A DNA stretch of 8,151 nucleotides from JAVBOF01 sp031550915 (GTDB lineage Bacteria; Bacillota; Clostridia; Christensenellales; MGBC116941). Shown piece after piece: positions 1 to 6,902 of this stretch. A model generated the notes under the pieces. That model searched no databases. It saw only the letters and a program-made list of their open reading frames with translations, and was not told the DNA's origin. Location: the NCBI GenBank assembly GCA_031550915.1, contig JAVBOF010000051.1:1-8151 (forward strand), written 5' to 3'. Every line of letters begins with the position of its first letter. The first letter of the stretch is position 1. Made by a program: the position numbers and the translations under genes.

Positions 1-1324
1 GGCAGGAGAGATCAAGCTGTCAGTCGAAGGGAAGATACAAACCTATTCGTTAAACCGGCGTGCCGTAAAGAGGGGCAGAAACTTTAATGGCAGCATTCTG
101 ACGCTCTCGGATGTAAGCGCCTATAAGGCGATGATCGATGAGATCAACGATCAAAACAAAAGGCTTCTGGAATTGAAGGAGGAAGCCGAATCCGCGTCAG
201 CCGCCAAAAGCGCCTTTTTAGCTAATATGAGCCATGAAATAAGGACGCCGTTGAACGCGATCATAGGTATGTCTTTGGTTGCTCGCAAAGCAACGGATAA
301 TGACAATAAAGCTTCGTCTTCTGTAGATGAGATAATAAACGCGTCTACGCATCTATTGGGATTGCTGAACGATGTCCTTGATATGTCCAAGATCGAATCG
401 GGGAAGTTTGAGCTGGCTTCCGAGCCCTTTGACCTGCACGAAGCGATGCAGGAAGTCGTTAATATAATATTGCAACGGTGCAATGAAAAAAACCAGCATT
501 TTCATACCGCGCTTGAGGATATTTCGGGATTCACCGTAGTAGGTGATAAGCTAAGACTTAAACAAATCATTATAAACCTTCTTGGTAATGCGGTAAAATT
601 TACGGATCGAAATGGAAATATAAGCCTTTTCGTGAAGGGCATTAAAAATAATGACGGTCTAGTATTGGATGTTTCGGTTTCTGATGACGGTATCGGAATG
701 ACTGCCGAGCAGATGTCACGGCTGTTCATTGCCTTTGAACAGGCGGAAAACTCCACATCCAGCCGCTTTGGGGGGACAGGCCTTGGGCTCGCGATAAGCC
801 AGCATTTGATTGGACTAATGGGCGGCAGGATAAACGCCGAAAGTATAAAGGATAGGGGCTCGACATTCTCCTTTTCTGTCAAATTGCCGTTGAGCGAAAA
901 GGAAAGTGACTCCCTGGGCAATATTATTGAAATGCCGAACCTTACGGGTAAAAGGATTTTGCTTGCTGAAGATATTGAGATAAACCGTTTTATATTGAAA
1001 GAATTGCTCTCCGAAACGAAAGCGTCGATAGACGAAGCGGAGGATGGATTGTTTGCGCTCAATGCTTTTGAAAACTCTACTGAAGGCTATTACGATTTGA
1101 TTTTCATGGATATCCAAATGCCGAATTTAGATGGATATCAAGCAACCGAGAGGATCCGCGCATTGACGAGGAAGGACGCTAAAACGGTACCTATAATCGC
1201 TATGACCGCAAATGCGTACAGTGAAGATATAAAAAAATCTCGGATGTCCGGTATGGACGGGCATCTGACGAAACCGATAGACATAAACGCCGTATATAGG
1301 GAGCTTTCTAAACATCTGAAATAA
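1..1324 (+). CDS. Hybrid sensor histidine kinase with C-terminal receiver domain (5' partial)
   Basis: The frame is open to the left edge (first whole codon at 2), so the ATG at 131 is an internal methionine and the true N-terminus and sensor part are missing. The 43 residues before that Met look like the last strands of a PAS-type domain (ending in LTLSDVSAYK) running into a coiled-coil linker. Counting from Met131, the HisKA H-box NMSHEIRTPLNAIIGM carries the phosphorylated His35. HATPase motifs follow: the N-box around 143-158 (RLKQIIINLLGNAVKF), the G1 box SDDGIGM at 184-190, and an F/G2 region ending GGTGLGLAIS at 214-223. A receiver domain spans about 274-395, with the acidic pair Glu280/Asp281, phospho-acceptor Asp327 in FMDIQMP, Thr359 and Lys381 (LTKP). 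All key residues are present, so kinase and receiver should both be active. Phosphate presumably passes from His35 to Asp327 and then to an unseen HPt protein, since no HPt or output domain is visible. The ligand and target are unknown. The neighbouring chemoreceptor suggests a signalling locus but does not show a functional link. Confidence 0.93.
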   Translation, partial: AGEIKLSVEGKIQTYSLNRRAVKRGRNFNGSILTLSDVSAYKAMIDEINDQNKRLLELKEEAESASAAKSAFLANMSHEIRTPLNAIIGMSLVARKATDNDNKASSSVDEIINASTHLLGLLNDVLDMSKIESGKFELASEPFDLHEAMQEVVNIILQRCNEKNQHFHTALEDISGFTVVGDKLRLKQIIINLLGNAVKFTDRNGNISLFVKGIKNNDGLVLDVSVSDDGIGMTAEQMSRLFIAFEQAENSTSSRFGGTGLGLAISQHLIGLMGGRINAESIKDRGSTFSFSVKLPLSEKESDSLGNIIEMPNLTGKRILLAEDIEINRFILKELLSETKASIDEAEDGLFALNAFENSTEGYYDLIFMDIQMPNLDGYQATERIRALTRKDAKTVPIIAMTANAYSEDIKKSRMSGMDGHLTKPIDINAVYRELSKHLK

Positions 1325-1339
1325 CGGATTTGATCCGTT
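1323..1339 (+). terminator. Small hairpin at the kinase stop codon, possible weak terminator
   Basis: A perfect 7-bp inverted repeat, AACGGAT / ATCCGTT with a TTG loop, begins inside the TAA stop codon. It is short and AT-containing, and is followed only by TAATAAATAG instead of a proper T-run. Its position suits an end-of-transcript signal, but it may only weakly terminate or protect the 3' end. Confidence 0.3.
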
Positions 1340-1393
1340 TAATAAATAGATATATTTATGGTAAGGCTAATAAAATAAATGTAGCAAAATTTG

Positions 1394-1399
1394 TATAAA
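1394..1399 (+). promoter_or_regulatory. Possible -10 element for the chemoreceptor gene
   Basis: TATAAA, directly preceded by TG, lies about 60 bases before the chemoreceptor start in an AT-rich gap. No good -35 hexamer is found 16-18 bases upstream. No convincing sigma-D/FliA motif (TAAA, 15 bases, GCCGATAA), common for chemotaxis genes, was found in the gap either. The call rests on the hexamer and its position alone. Confidence 0.2.
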
Positions 1400-1447
1400 T
1401 GCCTTATCATTATGCAGGGAAAACAAATACTGATTTTATATTGTTTT

Positions 1448-1453
1448 GGAGGG
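1448..1453 (+). promoter_or_regulatory. Ribosome binding site fixing the TTG start of the chemoreceptor
   Basis: GGAGGG lies 7 bases before TTG at 1461, an ideal spacing. An in-frame TTG at 1446 overlaps this site and cannot use it, and the ATG at 1479 is too far downstream (25 bases). The site therefore decides in favour of 1461. Confidence 0.8.
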
Positions 1454-1460
1454 ATTGGCT

Positions 1461-3236
1461 TTGAGACTTATTCGCAACATGAGATTGACAGTAAAACTAA
1501 TCGCAGCATTTTTGATTATCGCAATAATCGCCGCGGTTATCGGGGTCGTGGGCATTCTGGGCATGAGTACGATCATTAAACAAGATGAAGAAATGTATAC
1601 ATTTAACACGGAACCGATGGGCGATCTGGCATTGATGTATGACACGTTAGCATCCCAACGCATTTGCCTTAGCAATATGGCCATATTTAGGGAAGCAGAT
1701 CCGGAATTTGCTGATTCGGAATTGAAGAGCCTGGCAGAAAAAGAAGCCTTATTTGACTCGGCAATGAAGGATTATTCGCTAGGCCTTTCTAACGATGAAG
1801 AAAAGAACTACTATGATCTGATGAGTAAGAATTACTATACAGACTTTGCCGCTATTAAGGAAAATGTCAAAAATGCCATTGCATCGGGAGATCAGGCCAA
1901 GATATCTGAAGCTGTCAAATCCATGGATGATATGGGAGCGCAGGTATCCTCTTACATGGATGATGCTTTTAAGCTGAACGAAGATATGGCATCAAATAAA
2001 GTGAACGCCAACAAAGCATTGAGCCAGCAACGGACGATAATTCTGATAATTGTTTTGGTCGTTGGAGTCGTTCTTTCAATTATATTGGCGCTTTTCCTGG
2101 CATCATTGATCTCAAGACCTCTGAATAGGATGCTTGCCGCAACCAAGCAATTTGGTGAGCTTGGAGACTTACACTTAACGGAACAACAAAAGATGGGTAT
2201 CAAAAAGGACGCTAACAATAAAGATGAAATCGGTCAGTTTGCGTTGAGTTTCTCGATAATGATGGATTCCCTTATTGAAAAAACAAAAGTTTTGGAGGCT
2301 ATCGCCTCAGGAGACCTAAGTTCCGATGTAGTGCTTGTTAGCAAGCAGGATACCATTGGTATCGCGCTTGAAGAGATGATCTACAGCCTGAACAAAATGT
2401 TCAATGAAATAAACTCCTCGTCCTCGCAGGTCGCTTTAGCGTCACGTCAGATCGCAGACGGAGCCCAAAGCCTTGCGCAGGGATCCACAGAGCAATCTGA
2501 AACGGTCAATCTGCTTTCAAAATCTGTTGGAGACGTCGCAAACAAAACCAAGCAAAACGCGGATATGGCAGTTCAAGCTGCTGCTTTGGGCGATATTATA
2601 AAACAGAGTGCAGAAAAAGGCTCCCATCAGATGGAAATGATGATAAACGCGGTTAGAGAGATAAACGAAGCCAGCCAATCCATCAGCAAGGTCATAAAGA
2701 CGATAGACGATATAGCTTTCCAAACCAATATACTGGCGCTGAATGCAGCGGTAGAAGCCGCACGCGCGGGGCAGCATGGTAAAGGATTTGCGGTTGTTGC
2801 GGAGGAGGTACGTAACCTCGCCCAGAAGAGCGCGGATTCTGCGAAGGATACGGGAAGCCTCATTGCAAACTCTATAGAGAAGACAAACCTTGGCGTGCAA
2901 ATTGCTGATGAAACCTTTGCGTCGCTTTCGGAAATTGTTTCTGGAATAAATGAAAGCAGCAAGATCGTCAGCGATATTGCAAAATCATCCGAAGAACAAA
3001 GCGAAGCTGTACTGAATATTAACATGGGGATAGATCAGGTTGCACAAGTTGTTCAGAACAACAGCGCGACGGCACAGGAAAGCGCCGCAGCCAGCGAAGA
3101 GATGAGCAGCCAGGCGAGTATATTAGAAAACCTTGTTTCACATTTTAAGCTTAAGAACGCGCCGGTAAGCCATATGATTGAGGAAAAACCAGCCTATAGC
3201 TTTGATGATGAGTACAATGATTTTGGCAAATATTGA
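1461..3236 (+). CDS. Methyl-accepting chemotaxis protein (transmembrane chemoreceptor)
   Basis: A 591-residue receptor that senses a signal outside the membrane and controls the CheA kinase through CheW. In order: a short basic N-terminus; TM1 at about 13-35; an extracytoplasmic, mainly helical region at about 37-189, probably a four-helix-bundle sensor; TM2 at about 192-217; a HAMP domain starting at RPLNRM (219) and containing DEIGQFALSF; and a second HAMP-like segment at about 280-318 (IASGDLSSDV, then KQDTIG). The long coiled-coil signalling domain follows, with a near-invariant hairpin tip at about 415-456 (IDDIAFQTNILALNAAVEAA, GKGFAVVAEEVRNLAQKS). Gln/Glu-rich helices on both arms are likely methylation sites. 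The tail ends DDEYNDFGKY, an acidic/aromatic end I associate with clostridial receptors, and has no NWETF-type CheR/CheB tether. The TTG start is chosen for its GGAGGG site. The ligand cannot be read from sequence. No che genes are in the window, so this is probably one of several dispersed receptors. Confidence 0.95.
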   Translation: MRLIRNMRLTVKLIAAFLIIAIIAAVIGVVGILGMSTIIKQDEEMYTFNTEPMGDLALMYDTLASQRICLSNMAIFREADPEFADSELKSLAEKEALFDSAMKDYSLGLSNDEEKNYYDLMSKNYYTDFAAIKENVKNAIASGDQAKISEAVKSMDDMGAQVSSYMDDAFKLNEDMASNKVNANKALSQQRTIILIIVLVVGVVLSIILALFLASLISRPLNRMLAATKQFGELGDLHLTEQQKMGIKKDANNKDEIGQFALSFSIMMDSLIEKTKVLEAIASGDLSSDVVLVSKQDTIGIALEEMIYSLNKMFNEINSSSSQVALASRQIADGAQSLAQGSTEQSETVNLLSKSVGDVANKTKQNADMAVQAAALGDIIKQSAEKGSHQMEMMINAVREINEASQSISKVIKTIDDIAFQTNILALNAAVEAARAGQHGKGFAVVAEEVRNLAQKSADSAKDTGSLIANSIEKTNLGVQIADETFASLSEIVSGINESSKIVSDIAKSSEEQSEAVLNINMGIDQVAQVVQNNSATAQESAAASEEMSSQASILENLVSHFKLKNAPVSHMIEEKPAYSFDDEYNDFGKY

Positions 3237-3251
3237 TTCCTAAAAACTTCG

Positions 3252-3279
3252 GCCCGCACATTATGTGCGGGCTGTTTTT
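3252..3279 (+). terminator. Strong rho-independent terminator after the chemoreceptor
   Basis: A perfect 9-bp stem, GCCCGCACA / TGTGCGGGC with a TTA loop, is followed by TG and five Ts. It starts 16 bases after the chemoreceptor stop. A run of five As before the stem (3242-3246) might allow some termination on the other strand. It separates the signalling genes from the aro operon, so the latter must have its own promoter in 3280-3523. Confidence 0.93.
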
Positions 3280-3355
3280 ATACGTTAAATTCTCATCATA
3301 ACTTGATTAAGATGCGATTTTAATAAGGATTGCCGCCGTGCCGCTTTAGTTTGAG

Positions 3356-3361
3356 TATAAT
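3356..3361 (+). promoter_or_regulatory. Candidate -10 element (TATAAT), upstream of two
   Basis: A perfect TATAAT lies in the leader of the aro operon, downstream of the terminator. The expected -35 position (about 3332-3339) is GC-rich and matches poorly; TTGCCG at 3330-3335 would need a 20-base spacer. The hexamer also overlaps the ATG of the putative leader reading frame, so it could not transcribe that frame. Confidence 0.3.
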
Positions 3362-3431
3362 GAAGGCTGACGAAGATTCTTTTCGATATTTCCCGGCTGC
3401 ATATTTTTTGAAATATCCATTTGGCGTATAA
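3360..3431 (+). CDS. Possible Phe/Tyr-rich leader peptide of the aro operon
   Basis: A 23-codon frame from ATG 3360 to TAA 3429-3431 lies about 90 bases before aroB. Seven of its 23 residues are aromatic: Phe8, Tyr10, Phe11, Tyr15, Phe16, Tyr19 and Phe21, in segments such as RYFPAAYFLKYPF. Leader peptides rich in the end-product amino acid control attenuation of many amino acid operons, and this operon feeds Phe and Tyr synthesis, so the position and content fit. Against it, ATG 3360 has no good ribosome binding site (only GAG at 3353-3355). An in-frame TTG at 3330 has AAGGA, but too close. There is no obvious GC-rich terminator between 3431 and aroB, and an AT-rich stretch will give Phe and Tyr codons by chance. 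It may be a random frame. Confidence 0.25.
   Translation: MKADEDSFRYFPAAYFLKYPFGV
3385..3417. repeat. 8-bp inverted repeat, possible operator or RNA hairpin
   Basis: GATATTTC (3385-3392) and GAAATATC (3410-3417) are perfect inverted copies separated by 17 bases, with centres 25 bp apart. A third ATATTT at 3401-3406 could also pair with AAATAT at 3411-3416, giving a competing smaller hairpin. The repeat ends 9 bases before the second TATAAT and covers its -35 region, a place where a repressor would act. The AT-rich sequence makes chance occurrence plausible. Confidence 0.3.
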
Positions 3432-3432
3432 T
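3427..3432 (+). promoter_or_regulatory. Candidate -10 element (TATAAT), nearer to aroB
   Basis: A perfect TATAAT about 90 bases before the aroB start. The -35 position is poor: TTTTTT (3404-3409) has a 17-base spacer, and the better-looking TTGAAA (3408-3413) only 13. A weak -35 overlapped by an inverted repeat would suit a regulated promoter, but this is inference. Confidence 0.35.
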
Positions 3433-3523
3433 AGGATATGGCTTATTAGATTATAGTGAATATCAATTAATGCAAACTGCGGCAGCCTATAACCAAGGAT
3501 CGTTTTACAGGAGAGAAAACTAA

Positions 3524-4576
3524 ATGTTTCAGATAGGCATTTCAACTAAATCGAAAGATCATCCGGTCATTATCGGTGAAGGGGCTTTAGAGAATCTAAG
3601 CGCTCATTTACCTTTAATATGCCAAAACAAGAATTTGGCGGTCATAACGGACAAAAATGTTTGGAATATCCACGGGGCTAAAATGCAGGCATTGCTGGAA
3701 AGCGGCGGATATGATTACTTGGTTTTGGCGTTGGAACCGGGAGAGAGCACAAAATCTTTGGATACGCTTAAAACCGTATTTAATGGCCTCGCGGAATTTG
3801 GATTGAGAAGAGACGGAACCTTAATTGCTTTCGGAGGCGGTGTGGTGGGCGATGTGGCAGGATTCGCCGCCGCTACCTATATGCGCGGCATCCCGTATAT
3901 ACAGGTGCCAACGACTTTGCTTGCGCAGGTAGACTCCAGCGTTGGCGGCAAAGTCGCAGTCAATCTTGACGGGGTCAAGAATCTTATCGGCAGCTTTTAT
4001 CAGCCTTCTCTGGTTTTGGCAGATACGTCATTACTTCATACTTTACCAAAGCGAGAATATATGTCAGGTATGGCCGAGGTTGTGAAATATGCAGCGATCG
4101 GCAATACGAATCTGCTATCGATGCTTTTGGATAAAAATTCATACGATATGGAAGCAATGATAGCACTTTGTATACGGAGCAAGGCCTATTTGGTCTGGCA
4201 GGATGAGTTAGATACATCCGTAAGGATGCTGCTTAACTTTGGACATACGTTTGCGCACGCCATAGAAATGCACAAAGGCAATGGAGTATATAGCCATGGT
4301 GAGGCGGTTGCGGCGGGCATGCTCTTGGCCATAGAAACAGGTATAAAGCTTGGCGAGACGGAATGCGGCACATATGACAGCTTTGCGGGACTGTTGGACG
4401 CCGCAGGTGTAGATATATTTAAAGGTTTTGAAATGGATGCTGTTATAGATATAATGGAGAACGACAAGAAAAACAAGGGAGAAAATATTACCCTCGTTCT
4501 TTTGAAGCGGATTGGTGAGCCGTACTTGCGTGAGATGGGCCTGAATGAGCTAAAAAAGTTGTTTGCAGAGAGTTGA
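3524..4576 (+). CDS. aroB: 3-dehydroquinate synthase
   Basis: Converts DAHP to 3-dehydroquinate, the second step of the shikimate pathway, in the cytoplasm, using NAD+ and a divalent metal. The protein has 350 residues, a normal length. The N-terminal Rossmann-like half carries GGGVVGDVAGFAAATYMRG at 104-122 and PTTLLAQVDSSVGGK at 129-143, the NAD and substrate loops. The C-terminal helical half carries SGMAEVVKYA (181-190), LLNFGHTFAHAIE (236-248) and YSHGEAVAAGM (256-266). Glu185, His241 and His258 are the expected metal ligands by family comparison. The ATG start is supported by AGGAGAG at 3509-3515, 8 bases upstream. It is first in the operon, 4 bases before aroA, and no intact key residue is missing. 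Confidence 0.97.
   Translation: MFQIGISTKSKDHPVIIGEGALENLSAHLPLICQNKNLAVITDKNVWNIHGAKMQALLESGGYDYLVLALEPGESTKSLDTLKTVFNGLAEFGLRRDGTLIAFGGGVVGDVAGFAAATYMRGIPYIQVPTTLLAQVDSSVGGKVAVNLDGVKNLIGSFYQPSLVLADTSLLHTLPKREYMSGMAEVVKYAAIGNTNLLSMLLDKNSYDMEAMIALCIRSKAYLVWQDELDTSVRMLLNFGHTFAHAIEMHKGNGVYSHGEAVAAGMLLAIETGIKLGETECGTYDSFAGLLDAAGVDIFKGFEMDAVIDIMENDKKNKGENITLVLLKRIGEPYLREMGLNELKKLFAES
4567..4572 (+). promoter_or_regulatory. Weak ribosome binding site of aroA inside the end of aroB
   Basis: AGAGAG lies 8 bases before ATG 4581 and overlaps the last codons of aroB. It is the poorest ribosome binding site in the operon, so aroA may depend on ribosomes finishing aroB. It favours ATG 4581 over the in-frame TTG at 4563, which overlaps aroB and would add six residues with no family similarity that I recognise. 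Confidence 0.5.
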
Positions 4577-4580
4577 TCAT

Positions 4581-5837
4581 ATGGACGACAGCAGAACAAT
4601 AACAAAAATCCCATATGGGACCGTTGATATCCCTCCATCCAAAAGCGTTATGCACCGTGCGTTAATATGCGCCGGACTTGCAGCGGGCAAAAGCGAGCTG
4701 AAAAATGCGGGGATGTCACAGGACGTTTCCGCAACCATAGCGTGCCTGCGGGCCCTCGGCGTAGGCTATGAGTATACAAACGGCAATATGGCAATACGTG
4801 GTGGCCTGCATAGTGTAGGCAAAAGCACATTGGATTGCTTAGATTCTGGCACAACGCTTCGTTTTCTTTTGCCGGTCGCGGCGCTAATGGGGGACGAAAG
4901 TGAAATAAAAGGTGGACAAAGGCTGTTGCAAAGACCGCTGCAGCCGTTGTTGCGCGTTTTAGAGCAGCACGGTTGCAATATCGTCCGGAAAAGTACAATC
5001 CTAATTGTAAAAGGACCGATACTGCCGGGCGTATATGATTTACCAGGAGATGTCAGCTCACAATTTGTATCCGCTTTACTTTTGGCCTTGCCTCTGCTTG
5101 AGTCAGGAAGTGAGATACGGCTCTCAACTAAACTGGAATCAGAGCCTTATGTTAGCCTTACAATCGATATTATGAAACGCTTTGGCATTAGTATAAGCAA
5201 AAGCGGTATGGATTCGTTTCACATACCGGGCGGCCAGTGTTATAAACCCTGCGATATTACTATTGAGGCGGACTATGCCCAAGCCGCGTTCTATCTTGTT
5301 GCCGGTGCCCTGGGGTGCTGCTGTGAATGCAGGGGGCTGGGCGAAAACTCCTTACAGGGGGACGCAAAGATTCTGGATATTCTTCGCACATGTGGAGTTG
5401 ACATAAAGAAAACCTCGGATGGAGGGTTGGCAGCCAGCGCGCAAACGTTGAAACCTGCCTGCATAGATATCTCCGATATACCGGATCTTGCTCCTCCCTT
5501 GGCGGCGTTACTGGTGTTTTGTGAAGGGCAGAGTAAGCTCTATAACGCAAAACGCCTCAGATACAAGGAAAGCGACAGGCTTCAGAGCATTGCTAAAGCG
5601 CTTAACTCAATTGGGGCGGATATCATCGAAAAGGATGACGAATTGATCATTAATGGTCGCGGCGCGCTTAGGGGTGGAACAGCGGACAGCTTTGACGATC
5701 ATAGGATAGCCATGATGCTGGCAGTTGCTGGAATACGGAGCGAAATGCCTGTAACCGTTTTGCGAAGCGGGTGCGTAAATAAATCGTATCCGCACTTTTG
5801 GCCGGATTTTGAAAAAAAGAACAGAGGAGATAGATGA
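4581..5837 (+). CDS. aroA: 3-phosphoshikimate 1-carboxyvinyltransferase (EPSP synthase)
   Basis: Transfers the enolpyruvyl group of phosphoenolpyruvate to shikimate 3-phosphate, the step before chorismate synthase; it is the glyphosate target. From ATG 4581 it has 418 residues, close to the usual length of about 427. Motifs in order: PPSKSVMHRAL (18-28) with Lys21, Ser22 and Arg26 for substrate binding; LDSGTTLRFLLP (87-98); QRPLQPL with Arg118; PGDVSSQFVSALL (155-167) with Gln161; DIPDLAP with Asp302, the likely catalytic acid/base; LRYKESDRL (326-334) with Glu330; and FDDHRIAMML (371-380). In SGTTLRF the Gly equivalent to E. coli Gly96 is kept, while Phe95 stands where E. coli has Pro101. 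An unusual CCCEC cluster lies at 246-250. It starts 4 bases after aroB, and its stop directly abuts the aroC ATG. Confidence 0.96.
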   Translation: MDDSRTITKIPYGTVDIPPSKSVMHRALICAGLAAGKSELKNAGMSQDVSATIACLRALGVGYEYTNGNMAIRGGLHSVGKSTLDCLDSGTTLRFLLPVAALMGDESEIKGGQRLLQRPLQPLLRVLEQHGCNIVRKSTILIVKGPILPGVYDLPGDVSSQFVSALLLALPLLESGSEIRLSTKLESEPYVSLTIDIMKRFGISISKSGMDSFHIPGGQCYKPCDITIEADYAQAAFYLVAGALGCCCECRGLGENSLQGDAKILDILRTCGVDIKKTSDGGLAASAQTLKPACIDISDIPDLAPPLAALLVFCEGQSKLYNAKRLRYKESDRLQSIAKALNSIGADIIEKDDELIINGRGALRGGTADSFDDHRIAMMLAVAGIRSEMPVTVLRSGCVNKSYPHFWPDFEKKNRGDR

Positions 5838-6902
5838 ATGGGCAGTATTTGGGGTAAAAACATTAGCCTTTCCATATTCGGAGAATCCCATGGCAAGGCT
5901 GTTGGAATTGTTATAGATGGCTTATCTCCGGGAATGGAGATAGACTGGGTAAAGGTAAAAAAGGACATGGAAAGGCGTGCGCCCGGAAGAAGCGAGCTTT
6001 CTTCCGAAAGAACAGAACCGGATACATGGGAAGTTGTCTCGGGCGTATTTGAAGGAAAAACTACGGGTACGCCTCTATGTGCTTTGATAAAAAATGAAGA
6101 CATCAACTCCGGAGAACACGAAAGAAATATCATGAGGCCCGGACATGCGGATTTTACAGCCAGGATCAAATATGGGGGACATGCGGACTATCGTGGAGGC
6201 GGGCATACATCGGGCAGGCTGACGGCGCCGTTGGTTTTTGCAGGGGCGCTTGCTAAGCAGGAACTTGAGAACTTAGGAATATCTATACAAAGTAAGATTG
6301 TTTGCATAAATGGCATATATGATGAAGGGGATTTCACAGGATTTTCACAAGCTGCGGAAAAAGCTTTTCCGGTTTATAATGATGCAAAGGGAGAGTTGAT
6401 GAAAGCAGCGGTATCCGCCGCAAAAATAGAGGGTGATTCAATAGGCGGAATTATTGAATGTGCAGCGTTTGGTTTGCCTTCTGGATGGGGGGATCCGTTC
6501 TTCGGATCGCTTGAAAGCAGCATATCGTCTATGATGTTTTCCATACCGGCGGTAAAAGGCATAGAATTTGGCCGTGGCTTTGATTTCGCGAAGATGAAGG
6601 GCAGTGAAGCAAACGATACGATGATTTTTGACGAAGGAAAGATACATATGGATTCGAACAACAACGGCGGTATTAATGGCGGTATATCAAACGGCGAACC
6701 GCTGTTGTTCCGCGTCGTTATCAAACCAACGCCAACAATTGAAAAGAAGCAGAAGACGATAGATATAGCAAAAAAAGAGAGTGTATCTGTTAGCTTTACA
6801 GGCAGGAATGATCCGTGCATAGTCCCGCGTGCTTTGCCCGCCGTTGAAGCGGGGTTGGCGCTTTGTCTTTTGGATATCAGTAAAACGGAGGAAAAAGAAT
6901 GA
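5838..6902 (+). CDS. aroC: Chorismate synthase
   Basis: Makes chorismate from EPSP by eliminating phosphate, using reduced FMN as a catalytic cofactor in the cytoplasm. It has 354 residues, the shorter form of the family. Signatures in order: FGESHGKAVGIVIDG at 14-28 with catalytic His18; RPGHADFTARIKYGG at 100-114 with His103; YRGGGHTSGRLTAPLV at 118-133, matching the family's GG-SGR-TA signature; DSIGGIIEC (200-208); SSISSMMFSIPAVKGIEFG (227-245); GSEANDTM (255-262); NNNGGINGGISNG (274-286); and GRNDPCIVPRALPAVE (322-337). All are intact. AGAGGAGA at 5823-5830, inside the end of aroA, is an ideal ribosome binding site 7 bases before the ATG. The gene begins on the base after the aroA stop and overlaps the next gene by 4 bases (ATGA), strong evidence for coupling. 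Confidence 0.97.
   Translation: MGSIWGKNISLSIFGESHGKAVGIVIDGLSPGMEIDWVKVKKDMERRAPGRSELSSERTEPDTWEVVSGVFEGKTTGTPLCALIKNEDINSGEHERNIMRPGHADFTARIKYGGHADYRGGGHTSGRLTAPLVFAGALAKQELENLGISIQSKIVCINGIYDEGDFTGFSQAAEKAFPVYNDAKGELMKAAVSAAKIEGDSIGGIIECAAFGLPSGWGDPFFGSLESSISSMMFSIPAVKGIEFGRGFDFAKMKGSEANDTMIFDEGKIHMDSNNNGGINGGISNGEPLLFRVVIKPTPTIEKKQKTIDIAKKESVSVSFTGRNDPCIVPRALPAVEAGLALCLLDISKTEEKE

Noticed and set aside
1446..1460. TTG at 1446 as the chemoreceptor start
   Set aside because: It lies across the GGAGGG ribosome binding site that serves TTG 1461.
1325..1460. Sigma-D (FliA) promoter for the chemoreceptor
   Set aside because: GCCTTATC at 1401-1408 shares only the GCC with the -10 consensus and has no TAAA at the required distance.
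1391..1579. 62-codon + strand frame upstream of and overlapping the chemoreceptor
   Set aside because: Most of it overlaps the chemoreceptor N-terminus in another frame, and the product is low-complexity and unrecognised.
3395..3487. GGCTGC (3395-3400) and GCAGCC (3482-3487) as a long-range stem
   Set aside because: Only 6 bp over more than 80 bases, with no extension or T-run after it; expected by chance.
3280..3523. T-box or other known riboswitch ahead of aroB
   Set aside because: No T-box core (GGGTGGNACCGCG-like) and no terminator hairpin with a T-run were found in the leader.
3285..3545. 86-codon open frame on the - strand covering the aro leader
   Set aside because: It runs into the aroB start, has no recognisable domain, and its composition looks like translated AT-rich non-coding DNA.
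4563..4580. TTG at 4563 as the aroA start
   Set aside because: It would overlap aroB and lacks a ribosome binding site; ATG 4581 has AGAGAG at good spacing and gives the normal N-terminus.
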